From Gremmenia infestans (Eukaryota; Ascomycota; Leotiomycetes; Helotiales; Hamatocanthoscyphaceae), in NCBI GenBank assembly GCA_032629725.1, contig JAFEVB010000015.1:806001-870000 (forward strand): a stretch of 64,000 bases of DNA. The letters run 5' to 3'. Of the stretch, positions 30,699-42,437 are shown piece by piece. Position numbers and translations under genes: made by a program. A model generated the notes under the pieces. It was not told where the DNA came from and did not search any database. It saw only the letters and a program-made list of their open reading frames with translations. Within the stretch, counting starts at the first letter, position 1. Every line of letters begins with the position of its first letter.

Positions 30699-33600
30699 TG
30701 TCTCGGCGTTGGGGTATTTTCGTGATTCAAAACGTGAGGAAAAGTTGTAAAGTCGTCGTGTGGAAGGACCAGGAACATAAGTTCAAATACTTATAATGTG
30801 ATATGTTGATGGAGCTAGTAATGTGAATTGGGTAGGCCCACATATTCAAAAACTCATCGAATTGCGTTCACAAGTTCAGGGTTGCATTCACCCAAGAACC
30901 TTGGGACCCGTTCAAACCATACTTAACCAGGAGCATTGAAAGCACTGTTGATCATACCAAACTCATGTAGTTGTCCTCCACAAACAAATAGAAGCTGCCG
31001 AACCCGAACCAAGAGAGAGTTGGGGAAAACACCCCCGCGCAGCCCCCTTTGAGCGGCGCCCTCCTGTCAACACCACGAAAATTTGCAAAAAACAGATATA
31101 TATATGCCTGTTAATCTGCGGCACTAGCCTAATAGAATGGCAGGGCTAAGAAATCAGAGTATCAAGAACGGGAGGAATACACATACGCGCCATGTCAAAC
31201 GCAGGCCCAGGAGGGCACTTGCACTGCTTAGCAAACCTTTTGCACCAAGTACTCCATGCTTGCGTAGTATCGAAGAGTTATTGGAAGAAATAACGAGTGG
31301 AGCCTACTGCGTTCCAGCTCAACTCGACGTTGGTATTGTCCCGCTTTGAAGGAAAGGCTTCAATAGACGTGTACGGTCAGTTCCTCGACTTGGCTCGACA
31401 AGAAAGTGGTTTAATGGTTGGGCTCATGAGCTTGGGTGTGAACAATACTGTAGGGAAACGTCTGCATCTCTTGGGAGGTTCTCGAAGACACGGCATGCTG
31501 TCTCTAGAAGAGGAAAGAAGTCGAATCTCATCTAAATTCAGTAACGACAGATCTGACACATCAAATCTAGCTTCGTACCAAAGAAAGTATCCGCAACTTG
31601 GTGGTCCTGGCGATGAAAGAGCAGCTGTCCGTTCTCTCAACTCCATTTGGAAAATCACTTGATTCATGTCATGATTCAAGTCAACTTTCCGGAGCTCTTT
31701 CCCGATGTCCAACAACCGAACCGAGCGAAACAAATGTCGTCTTCTATTCTTGGATAATATTGGTTCAGTTTCCCGAATCCTATCCAGAGCATAGCGCAAT
31801 ATCTCTAGGCGGCTAAGCCAAACCCACGAACGTGGGCAAGGACCAGGTCTTGTTGACGCAACAAAATCTCCCTGTCGGGAATTTCGGGTGTAGCCGTGGC
31901 TCAGAATGATGCTTGAACTTCGAAGCAAGTGGATGATCCATCATGAACTATGGTCTCTCCGAACGGGTGTGGCGGCTTGAAGTCCTACTTCAAATTATAT
32001 GTCTATTTCTCCTCCTCCCTCTTGAAGCTCCACAGTTTCTTGCAAAAGCTACATATAAGAAGAGCATTGACATTACGAAGTATACCCTTCAAACAAGAGA
32101 ATAAATGATGCTTCAACAAGACTGGATACCTGCACTGCCCCGTTATAAGCGCGGCTCTATTGTCGAGTCGTTGCCTCTTCGTCGGGTCTCTTTCAGACCG
32201 AAACAGGATCGACATATACTTTGTCGTGTTCGCATAACGGATCCTCCCTACCTCCAGCTATGATAGGATGTTGGCGTGCTGCAAAGTTACGAGATAATTC
32301 ATGGAGTGGCCAAAGAGGGTCCCGACCAAGATAAGCTTCTGGAATACAGTTGTTGTAAGGATCAAGACGACCAACTTTTGGCCATCGGGATGCCGCAGAT
32401 CAACATATAGGAGTATTATAGGCAAGGGTTCTTGACTGCCGGTTATCGACAGGCAGCACGCAGCCATTCCCTTGAAACATGAAACATTGCTGCAACTCGA
32501 GGACCAAAAGATCGGGCGGTAAAAGGATCTCTAGCTTGAAAGGTTACGCGTTTCCTGAGAACTCGAAAGCCGATGACATGCGCCGGCTGCGCTGAGAGAG
32601 GCAAGCCGTACATTACTCTCTTCGGAAACGCGCAACGTCAAGGAAGAGGTCAGGTGAGCCTGTGCGTCTGCAAAGATGCGTCTCTCGGGCTTATGGCGGG
32701 CAGAAGCGTTTCCATACGGAGTGCGAGCTGGACACCAAATGTGGCTACCCACGTCATAATTTGGCAGGTGATTCTCTTCAGCTCATTATTATTTCACTTT
32801 TCACAACCACAGGGTTGGGTCTCGTGATGGTTGTTTGACCGCTGGAAAGTCAAGTGATTGCAAAGGGGCCACCGTCCTGGTTCGCTACATCTTTCCCAGC
32901 CCAGAGGTATGGGTCCAAGGTTGGGCTGCCCTCTATTCAGACCTTCCTTCACATGTCGTTGGTGGTTCGCGGTCTTCTAGATCTGCGCTAGAACAAAGAT
33001 CTTCTGTCACGTTACAGTATTGACCCCTCCATATGCAGGAAGAACTACAACATTCATGAAATTTGGGCCACATTATAGTGCTTGCATATTGGTAGTTGAA
33101 GGCTTTGTACAAAACTTGCCCTGCTAACACTACGGAACTTTATATGCTACTACTCCTACTGTATGCGGTTGGAAACCCGGAGAAAACTGCAGCTTCGGAT
33201 GATCACGGCCTCCCCGGAAATCCAAATATAGATTTCTTTCTCGCCTTACACTGTACAAGCCACACTTGGCTTGGAAGTACCGATGACTAACAATGCTGTG
33301 GCTCGTATCGGTATCACCGCCGAACTCTGCTCTGCCCTGCCACTTTGACAACTCACACCTTTGCCACAACATGAACAACCGTGCATAGCCACAGCACCGA
33401 CATGCTGCAAAGGCAAGTACCACGATGATGCCCCGAGACATACTTGCTTGCAATTGAGATACGAAGTATTTTCTCATGATCAATCGGCATGCTGTGGAAC
33501 TGTTCTCACAGCGAAGTCTACGTCGAGTTCCACTTTGTCCACCATGGAGTTGGAGATCGGGCTAGTCTCGAATGGCTGGCGACCCCTCATCCAATAACCT

Positions 33601-35256
33601 CCCAGAAGTGCCCTGCCATCGCAAGCTCAACCATCGTCAAAATCAACATCAACGAATGAGACATTCAGGACGCCCTTTCATGTCACCTGACTTTGAACTA
33701 ACTACACTTCCCAACAAGGATGGGATGAATCCAGTCTTCGTTCTATGCGTTCTACAGGTCAGTAAAGCTTCACACTACTCTCAACGTTCGGGGCAGCCGG
33801 GAGATACTATCAAGACTTGCGGCCCGGACGAGCTTCGCAAAGGAAAGTCCTCGAGCGTGTCCTGGTTGGTCCTACCCCAGATCAGAATCAGGAGAGACTC
33901 GAGTATGTTCATGCAGGAGACTCCTATTCTAGCTCTAAGGGTCTGACATGAGGTCCAATCTTGCGTTGCCCAAGACCCTAGGTCGGCAAGACTGCAACAC
34001 AGGAAAGACTCGGGGGCAATGCATTAGCTGGCGGCTTCTATGAGAGGTCCTTGAAAATACGATCATCAGATGCAGATGGTTGAAATGTTTCACATATTTC
34101 AATATGTGCTGCAGTGTAGTACACTTTTGCGTTACTCATGCAAGTCATCGTCGCCGACAGCATCTAGTTCACTACAGACATATTCGACTGCGGAAGTATT
34201 ACTTACTCACTCTGGATCTGGACAGCGGCACAAAACTCGATGCGAGGTGCTCTTATGCTTGCCTCAATTAAGAGCAGAAGTTTCAACATATCGTTTATGG
34301 AACTCTCACTGGAGAGAATCTTTCCTGCAATCTCCAAAGATACCAGACGCGGCGGATGGCGTTTGAAACAATTTCCAGGACACGCGAATGAAGTTTCTAC
34401 GGCCATAACCCGGGGCCTTGTAACCGGCAGAAGCGCAGCTGCAGTCATTCTTGGGTCCGCTGGAAAACGGAGAATATGCTACTGTATGCGCGCATGAATT
34501 ACTGAAAAGGTAAGTGGAGTGGGCGGTCGAAGAAGTGGGCAGGCCTAATGCAGGCCTCAGCTTGCGTCTGTCACGGCCAATACACTATTTCGTACAGTTC
34601 AGTGCGATGCAGAGCGGTGCGGCAGTAATGAGTGCGTATGGAGCATGATATTGTCTTTATTTTCTTGCATATTTCCCTACTACTAGAGGCCTGTAGGTAC
34701 TCTCTGTACCTAGTGTTTTGTGGGTTTGCGTCGCGTTGCGTTGCGTTCGTTGTGTCTGGCAGGCAGGCAGGAGGGCAGGGCTGTTTTAGCAGATATGCAG
34801 GCTGGTGCACCGCCTCGCCCCAGCGATGGGATGGCCACCACCCCACCGCTACTGTACCGAGCTCAGGCTCGCCTCGCCTCGCCTCGCTCTAGCATCCGCC
34901 TGACTGTTATATCCCCCCGCCATCGCCGCCGCAGCCAGGTTTTCTTGCTTCCCTTTCCTTCACGATCCTTGATCGGCGCAACATAATTCCCTTATTTTGG
35001 GACGTCAATATCTACTACTATTCGTTTTTATTTATATTCTCATTTGTGTTTCCCCGCTTGTCACTTTCGCTCTCGAAATCTAACGCCAGCCTCGAATCTC
35101 TTGTCGCACATACTTAGTCGCCCCATCCCCACACCCCCATTCCATTGTCTTGTCACACCTTGCCTCGATGCCTCCTCAATTACTGCCAGCCTCGGCGGCG
35201 GCCTTCGCCCCTAGAGCATCCTCTGTCAATGTCGTGTTGAGTTCAAAAGTAGAGCC
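30699..35256. other. 4.6 kb stretch without a supportable gene
   Basis: Open frames up to about 180 codons exist on both strands (for example 31377-31928 minus), but none carries a motif I recognise, most overlap on the opposite strand, and no consistent exon chain emerged. Short GC-rich repeats lie near 34730-34750 (GCGTTGCGTTGCGTTCG) and 34865-34890 (CTCGCCTCGCCTCGCCTCG). The right part, pyrimidine-rich from about 34890, probably serves the gene starting near 35.2 kb as a long leader. Diverged transposon or pseudogene remnants cannot be excluded. Confidence 0.35.
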
Positions 35257-36422
35257 ATGGTTAACGCAAACGCTGAAGCGGATAAACCGCGTCAAACGCC
35301 CTCTCAACAGCGTGCCGCAACACCAAAGATGTTTAACAGAAACGTTATCATCTTCGACCGCTTTATGGAATCTCACCTCACTCATGTTGCCAAAGGCCCC
35401 TGACTCAGAGCTCCGCAAGGATGAAAACCCTCTGATCGAAGCGCTCTTTAACTACCAGGTCATTCATATCGACGCTTACATTGTACATGTGGACATGGTA
35501 TTAAGGAATGAGGTCGCATACAAACTCACGCCCGACTCGATAGAAGCTCTCATCGAGTATCACAAGGATATACATTGTGTGGATATTGCCGCCAACACCT
35601 ACAACTGGTCGGAAAAGGAACAGCAAGTCAAGAAGTTGCATGATGAATTCATCCAATCCATCAACAAGTTTGTGTACAGGACCCATGTTTCTGCCTTGGA
35701 AGGTTTGGAAGAAGACGGAGCTGGAGAGCTATTATGTGGGAAAAGTGATGAAGTCAAGACCAACATCATGGGCCTATTCCTCCCCTTATTGCCTCCACCA
35801 CCGAAGATCATAAACATTGTTCACCCTCCTCCGTTGTTGCCAAGCTCCCCCGCAAGCGCAAGCTGGTGGTCTCAGCCAAACGTACAAAATTCAGTGCCAG
35901 CGCCAGTGGACTCATGGAGAGTGCTCCCCTCAAGCCCAAGTACTACATCTTCCTCGGTCGACAACAACACATTGTGGGCTAGCATGGGACTGAATGAAAT
36001 ACAACTCCCTTCTCCAACACCATCATTCAGCCAGCCATACTCTACGGCCGGGCTCTACTTCAGCTCGCCCCAAATCAGCGCGCCGATCCCAGCTCTCCCA
36101 TTACCTAGCATGCTAGCGCAGCAGCAATGCGGCGTAAGCGTTGGGTATGGGGGATTTGGATGGGATAGCCGCTATCAAGAGTATGCAACCACAATGTGAC
36201 AATCAAGGCCCAGTACTTTCACCAATTACTCTAATACCCAGCACATTGGGTACTAGCACGGGCAACAACGACCTCCACGACTTCATTTCCACACAATCTC
36301 CAATCAAAAATACTGTCTTCAAAAGCAGCAGCAGCGTGAATGTACTTCAGCGGCATATGATACCATTCCAGCAGGGGCATTCGGGACCGGCGTTTAGCAT
36401 TCATCACCTCATCAGCGATTGA
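35257..36422 (+). CDS. Uncharacterised, possibly regulatory protein with a frame change near its start
   Basis: Family not recognised. Strong coding character begins at ATG 35257 (context GCCATGG) and runs through VIIFDRFMESHLTHVAKGP to TGA at 35401. The frame one base later continues at once with DSELRKDENPLIEALFNYQ and runs to 36133. A 46-nt intron (36134-36179, GTAAGC to TCAAG) then joins the last exon, 36180-36422. Reading through a +1 slip at CCC-TGA gives about 372 residues. Alternatives are a 73-nt intron with a weak donor (GTTGCC) ending CTACCAG before VIHIDAY, or an ATG at 35168 in the second frame, whose first 78 residues look non-coding. The middle is helical; the second half is Ser/Pro-rich with SPTPSFSQP and SSSVNVLQRHM, like many fungal regulators. 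The stop-frame junction rules out a simple single-frame model with the best codon use. Confidence 0.55.
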
Positions 36423-38782
36423 GCGACATTTCGGGAAATACTTACACCACTTACTCACTTTTTCTTCTTCATCAAGTACATAATATTGTCTTTCCGTTTA
36501 TCATCTGATCTATTTTAGCGTAGCGAGCACTTTGTTTATCGGGATTGGGAACACGACGCACGACACAGCCGCTAGCTCGGTGTTTTCTTTTCTTTCCAAG
36601 CATATGGCAGGACCGGGCGGGTATTTTGCGAGCATTTTCAGGTCTCCAAAGCTATTTCTTTTCACGTTTAAAGAAAGTACCTAAGAAAAGGGAAACACGC
36701 AGCAATGCAGGACTACGGCGCGCGGGATAAACTGTTTTTATTTTCTTTACACACCGACTTCATCATTCGATCTTTGTCTAGCATCTTTCGTTTGTCGTCT
36801 GCGGTTTTAGGGGGAGCATATCCTTGTTGGGAGCGAGTCTCTTTTTATGATATCTGCTACAGAACCAAAGTCTACGATCTCTCTTACTCTTACAGCCGAT
36901 AGATGGCTTGATGTCTCTTTCGTTTTTGGGGTTGGACTAGATCTGGGCATATGGGAATGGAATCATGATAACGACGGAATGGGATATGGATACGGGATAT
37001 TGCAAAAACCGGGCTGGGATCTCTGGACACATTGACTGTGGATTCATTGGTTTTCAGTAGAGCACGCGTGCGTGCTGACGACTTCGATTGGGACTTGGAG
37101 AGGAAAACGGGAGCACGGAGACAGACGATACAACCCCGCCTTTCGCTGCGCGAGGGACGAAGTAATTGTTATTAGTCGACTTGCCTGACGCTTCACGGAC
37201 ACCCCACACCTCACCTCAGCGCCCAGAGCTTCGAATTCGGAATTCGACATGAGGTTTCCTGCGAGTCGGGGACTCTGATCGATTTTCATGCATTTGGAGG
37301 GACGGGCTTGGGTTGATGACATGGGATGGAAGGGGGGAAGAGGGTTGTAGCTCATCTCACTATATTCTCGCACAATACAACACTGCAAAACAAACCTCTC
37401 GTCGTTACTGATAAGATGGATCATGTGGCGTGGTGTTGCTGTGCGGGAGCGCTTGGATACTGCTGTGCAGAGGAAAGGCATGGGCTGCTGGGTTCGCTGA
37501 GTTCGCTGAGTCGTCTTCTGGGCACTGGTGGTCAAAGAAGCGATTTACTCTTTAGTATTTAACAGTAATTGATATATCATCACAATGACTCTCTCTTTAT
37601 TTGCTAGGTTTCTCGTGAGGAAGGAATTGGTGTGGAGGGGCTACAAGGGTTACGGGTACGAGACTGGGCTGAGGAACGAAAGGAGGAGTGAAAAGCTCGC
37701 TGATAAGGGGAGTGTGGTCTTGGTCGTAGTCGTCAGCAGTGAGGTTAAAATCCATTGCTCCGTAGGGGGGCAGACATAGAGGACATTTAAGGTAGTCTCC
37801 GCATAGTAAGCTTCCTGAAACCTCCTCCTTTATGCATAAACCTTTCCTCCACCTTCTCCTTCTCCCCTTTCCTACACACCCTATCTAGTCTGTCTCCCAT
37901 ACACAACCCCCCCTCTAGCATACATACACACGTCTCTCCTATAGGACCTCCCGTTTGTAGTTGCGAAAAACACCCTTCCAAAAGGTGTGGTGGGGTATAT
38001 TCCGGGTCATCGGTACTCAGCCCATTGGCTAGCTAGCTCCTACATATTCGTTCGTACAGTGCGCTGCGCTGCGCCTTGCCTGCAGGTAGGTGAGCTGAGA
38101 AAGAGAAACGACACCCACTCCACTCCACTCGCCCCTTTTCATGCGTTTGGAGGAGGGGAGGCGAGAGAGATTCTACGCGTATGTACTTGAGGTAGGTAGG
38201 TAGGGATGTACTGTGCTGTGCATGCACCGGTATGGTATGGTACTATATGTTTGACTTTACTGTCCTGTCCTGTACTGTAGTTTCTGGCTATAGCCTCCAC
38301 GTTCATTTTATCGTTATAGGTAGTTATACACGCATCATACTGTATGTCTCGGATCGGCCCTATTTTGGGGGGTGATAAGGGAGGGTGGTTGTTTCTTTTG
38401 GTGAGGAGTTGAAATGAAATGAGATGCTGCTTCGAGTACCTTATGGAGTAGGTACTGTATGCAGTACAGATGAAATTGTGCGCCAAAGCAACGTTACAGT
38501 ACGGTGCGGTGCATGCGGTGCGGTGATCTGTTAAGCTGTAAGATTAATATATTTATTAAATTGTTTATTTATTGTGCTCCATATTTTCTGAACATTTAAC
38601 ATTCAGCTGAGAGAGTAATGGACTTTTACCCCAGCTTCAGCTCTTCAGCTCTTCGCTATTCTCCTCCCCTTTCTCCTAAAGAAAGTATAATCAGAGTTTA
38701 AGACTCCAAGAATGAGGGCTTCGAGCTGTCGCACCACAAAGCACATTCCATAGATGCTACTACTCAAGCAACCGCTTACCGC
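36423..38782. other. Convergent intergenic region, no supportable gene
   Basis: About 2.4 kb between two genes that converge on it. Short frames are present on both strands without recognisable motifs. Between about 38070 and 38520 there are several low-complexity runs: GCGCTGCGCTGCGC, GTAGGTAGGTAGGG, TGTCCTGTCCTGTACTG and GTGCGGTGCATGCGGTGCGG. Confidence 0.35.
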
Positions 38783-41479
38783 TCAAATCTCCTTTACAAA
38801 TCCAACCTCGACCAAATTATCAAACGGGACGTTCATGTCGGCCATCTTCGTCCTGCTATTCTCCCGTATCCATAGAAACAGCAGGAGTAACAGCCGTCTG
38901 AATATATTCGTTCCCTTTTTGATTGTCATCTGCTCTTTGCCCATGACATAGACCATCTGCGCCTCCGCCGCCTTGCTCACAACCTCTAGCTCTGCCTGAA
39001 CTTCAGGCGAATGCTCTACCGAACTGGCGCTATCAGTCGATGTGTGGTCGCGCGTGATGTACAGGATGAGTTGTTCAACGACCAAGCGTCCCAGATCGGG
39101 CGTCAGGACGTCGTCCGTGTAGCCGTGGCGGACGGTCATACGGTAGCAGCCGGGGATGGAGGTTCGTTGGATCACGTATCGTTCTGCTTCCGGTATGGAA
39201 GGGGTAGAGAGGGGTCTCATGTGGAAAAAGACGATGATTTCTGGCCGGGCGCCGAACTTCCGCACAAATTGTGTGAAGACGACGGGTACCATGTCGCCGA
39301 TTTTGTCGAAGAAGATGCCGACGCCGTTGACTTTCGATATGGGCATGCCGCCAAAGCTTTGTGTGAGCTTGGCCTCTCCAGTGGAAGACGTGGTCAGTAG
39401 GTGGTCGAGCTGGAAACGGTCTTCGCGTTCAGAGGCCCATTGGTTTTCTTTTCCGAATCTCCATAGCACGAAGACGAAAGACAGGATGGCGGAGAGCAGG
39501 ATCGTGAACCAAGCACCAGTTGGGACTTTGGTGAGGGCCGATGAGAGATATACACCATCCAAGCAAGCGAATACCAGGAAAAAGAATAGAACGATTAGAA
39601 AGTTGATGCGCCAGATGATAATAGCAACCAAGGAAACGAGGCACGTTGTTATGAAGGTGACAAATATAACGCACACGCCGTATGCATTCCCGAGCCTCGT
39701 GGTCTGCAAAATGTTAGTAATAATTTGTTTCAGCGGAACTTAGTATCAACTTACATTGCTATAAACAGCAGTAACAACGACAGTTCCAATCATGAGCAGC
39801 CAATTTGCAAGTGGCATGTAAATTTGACCGTGAAACAGCTTGGAAGTATGGACAGTCTTAATATGAGGGAAGTATGACATCCTCATGACTTGAGCCAGGA
39901 GTTGAAAACACCCAGTGATCATCGCCTGCGAAGCTACGATAGCTGCAAGTACAGCGATGACTAAACCGAAGTAGAATGATCCAGGTGGAACTGTGTTGAA
40001 GAAGGGGTTGGTGTATGCTTCTCCCGTTGCATCCTAGAAACCCACGGATTTAGCAATTATCTTTCCATAAGCCAGGCTGTTATAAGGGTCACTTGCCTGT
40101 GAAATATATGCAGCCTGTCCAATATACGCAAGAAGCAAACAAGGGAAAACAAAGCTTAGCCAAGACAGCTGGATAGCTCTCTTGCTGAAAGCACCTAAGT
40201 CGGCAAACAGAGCTTCGACTCCAGTAAAAGCCAGCAGGAGTCCTCCTAGGGCCCTCCAACCTTCTTCCTTATTTCGCATAAGATATGATCCGGCGAAATA
40301 GGGGCTGAAGGCTTTCAAGACTGTGTGATCGAACATTGCCAAATTGTAGATGCCACAGCACATGTTGAAAAGGAGCCAGATGATGATGATCGGGGCGAAT
40401 GTGCTAGCAATTTTAGTTGTCCCAAAGGGCTGAATAGCGAAGAGGAGGACGAGGATGGTGCAAGTTACTCCGATGATTGTAGCTAGGGAGTGGTCAGTGT
40501 GTGTTCGTAAAAATCTACTATGCCCACTTACAAGTGGAGATATCAGGTTGTGCTACTCTAAGACCTTGAATAGCGCCAAGTACTGACTGAGCTGGAGTGA
40601 GTACACCATCACTTGAATGGTTAGCGCTCGCTCTGTGGATTCCGCATCTTGCTACTCACGACATGACCATAGAGACCCCCAAAACTCCAAGTATCTTCAA
40701 AATAACCTGAGCTGCCTTGGACTTCTCGATGAAATCCCTCACCCTTCTATTGACAGGCCTCAAGTCGTTTGTTAGATGCCGTTCCATCTTCAAGGCACCG
40801 GAAACATTGGGATCGCGGCGAACGATATGAGCCCACCGAGCGAGTAAACTGTAGAGTGCGAAGGTCCCTCCTTCTCCATCATCATCGGCTGCTAGAACGA
40901 TGAATATGTATTTGATGGAGACCATCAATGTCAAAGTCCAGATTATGATTGAAAGTGCTCCCACGAGGTCATCGTAAGAAGGCTGACTGGTGAACGTTGA
41001 AGAGTAGACGTAGAGAGGAGAAGTGCCTAGGAGTCATGACATCAGCTATGCTTCTTCGCACGTGTCTTGATTGATAGTCCTTGTAAGTGAAGAAGTCTCA
41101 ACATGCATGGGAAAGCGTAATATCGCGGTGCTCGAAAGGGTTGGAGCTCTGACGAGGAGGGTATATGATAAACTCACCAATGTCACCATAGATGACTCCT
41201 GTAGACTGATATGAGAGCCACAACAGCATCCAGCCTGTGTAAGTCTAATGCACGGAGGTAAATCAGCGCAAGAACTACAGGTAATGTCAGCGTGCCAAAT
41301 CCGCTTACCTGCTTGTTCTTCTTATTCAGATCCTCATTTGCAATCTCGACCGCCGCCCTATCCTCAAGATCAACATGCTCCCCTTTCTCGTCCAAAGCCG
41401 AGTGGTCATTGCGCCTCGTCTTAACAGGTTGGATGTCTTCTCCGAATTGAACGTGCTGAGCAGGTGTGCTATCCGCCAT
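38783..41479 (-). CDS. High-affinity potassium transporter, HAK/KUP family
   Basis: Plasma-membrane K+ uptake, probably coupled to H+. Seven exons, 41479-41309, 41244-41178, 41026-40660, 40611-40532, 40482-40097, 40033-39755 and 39703-38783, encode 756 residues, as expected. The family signature GVIYGDIGTSPLYVYSS is assembled across a splice. Other landmarks are AADDDGEGGTFALYSLLARW, DGVLTPAQSVLGAIQGL, AFTGVEALFADLGAFSKRAI, and the long hydrophobic run before a cytosolic tail of about 230 residues. The intron at 40096-40034 starts GCAAGT directly after CAG and ends CTAG. No GT alternative keeps the frame, so it is a GC-AG intron. The first acceptor is the TTAG at 41245, giving TYTGWMLLWLSYQ. 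Fungal HAK1 genes are induced by K+ starvation, which the sequence does not itself show. Confidence 0.95.
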
Positions 41480-42437
41480 TTGCAAATTTGGTACTAAGCT
41501 AGCAGAAATAGCAGCGACTTTGGCAAGCAATAAACAGAAACGGTCGAGTAGGTACTGGCGAAGGAGAAGTGGGAAGCATGCTACTTATACTCCTCCCATA
41601 CTGATTTTAAACCTTTGCCGCAAGCAGAGCGCAATGTGAATAGGTAGCTTACAGAAATTGCAAGCCACAGTAGCATGCATTGCTTACATCGTGGTCATCT
41701 ATAGCTCATAGCTGTCATATCAGTGTGACATGCGGCGCGCCTAAACAGCTGGAATGGAGTGTGAATTGAAGACGGGAATTTTCCAGCGACAGGGAGACGG
41801 TGCTTATCGTCCAATGCAGATTCGTGGAGGCCAAAATGCCTCACAACAGGATGGATGGACTGCATGTGGTTGTGGTGGGGTCGTGCCGCGGACCTACCAG
41901 TAAATCCCTCAAACCTGAAAACTGCACGCTTCACGCTTCGTGAGACGATCGTCAACTTCCTGTTGGTGTTATCCGCAATCACTGCACGTGTTGGATGGTC
42001 TGTGCTCTCGGCTGTGCTGCTGAATTGTGGCGCAGCTATAAATCAGAACTGGGGAACGAGGGGATGGGATGGATCTGGTGGATGGAGATGTTGATGTTCC
42101 TGGCCTACTCCGTACCTAGGCTAGGTAGCTGGTGGCCATCTTCTAGTGGTGGAATAACCCCACTTTCTATCCGTCGTCGCTTGTCTACGGAACTTGCCCA
42201 TTTTGAAGATCCATTATGAATAAACAAGTAGGCCATCACACCTCCATCATTGTAGGCCTGCACTATCAAGCAGGTCATCATTGCAACTCACTATCATTCA
42301 TTATACTATGTGGGCACTATTTATATGAGCACATGTCCCGTTGAGCTAATGTACAAGGTATGCCCTTTATTTCATCGTTCGTAGCCACGCCACGCCAAGC
42401 CGAAACACCGTTCGCCATTCCCTATCCTCTATAAACA
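41480..42437. promoter_or_regulatory. HAK promoter region and 3' end of the Zn2Cys6 gene
   Basis: Nearly 1 kb. Upstream of the transporter start there are A/T-rich and mixed sequences without a clear TATA box. TACCTAGGCTAGGTA, an imperfect inverted repeat, lies near 42113-42127. An open frame at 41855-42094 on the plus strand lacks features. Confidence 0.35.

Noticed and set aside
31377..31928. 183-codon minus-strand frame as a gene
   Set aside because: No recognisable domain, no partner exons with matching phase, and overlapping frames of similar quality on the other strand.
35257..36422. Ornithine decarboxylase antizyme, because of the CCC-TGA +1 layout
   Set aside because: The downstream frame lacks the conserved antizyme C-terminal fold motifs and has a Ser/Pro-rich end instead.
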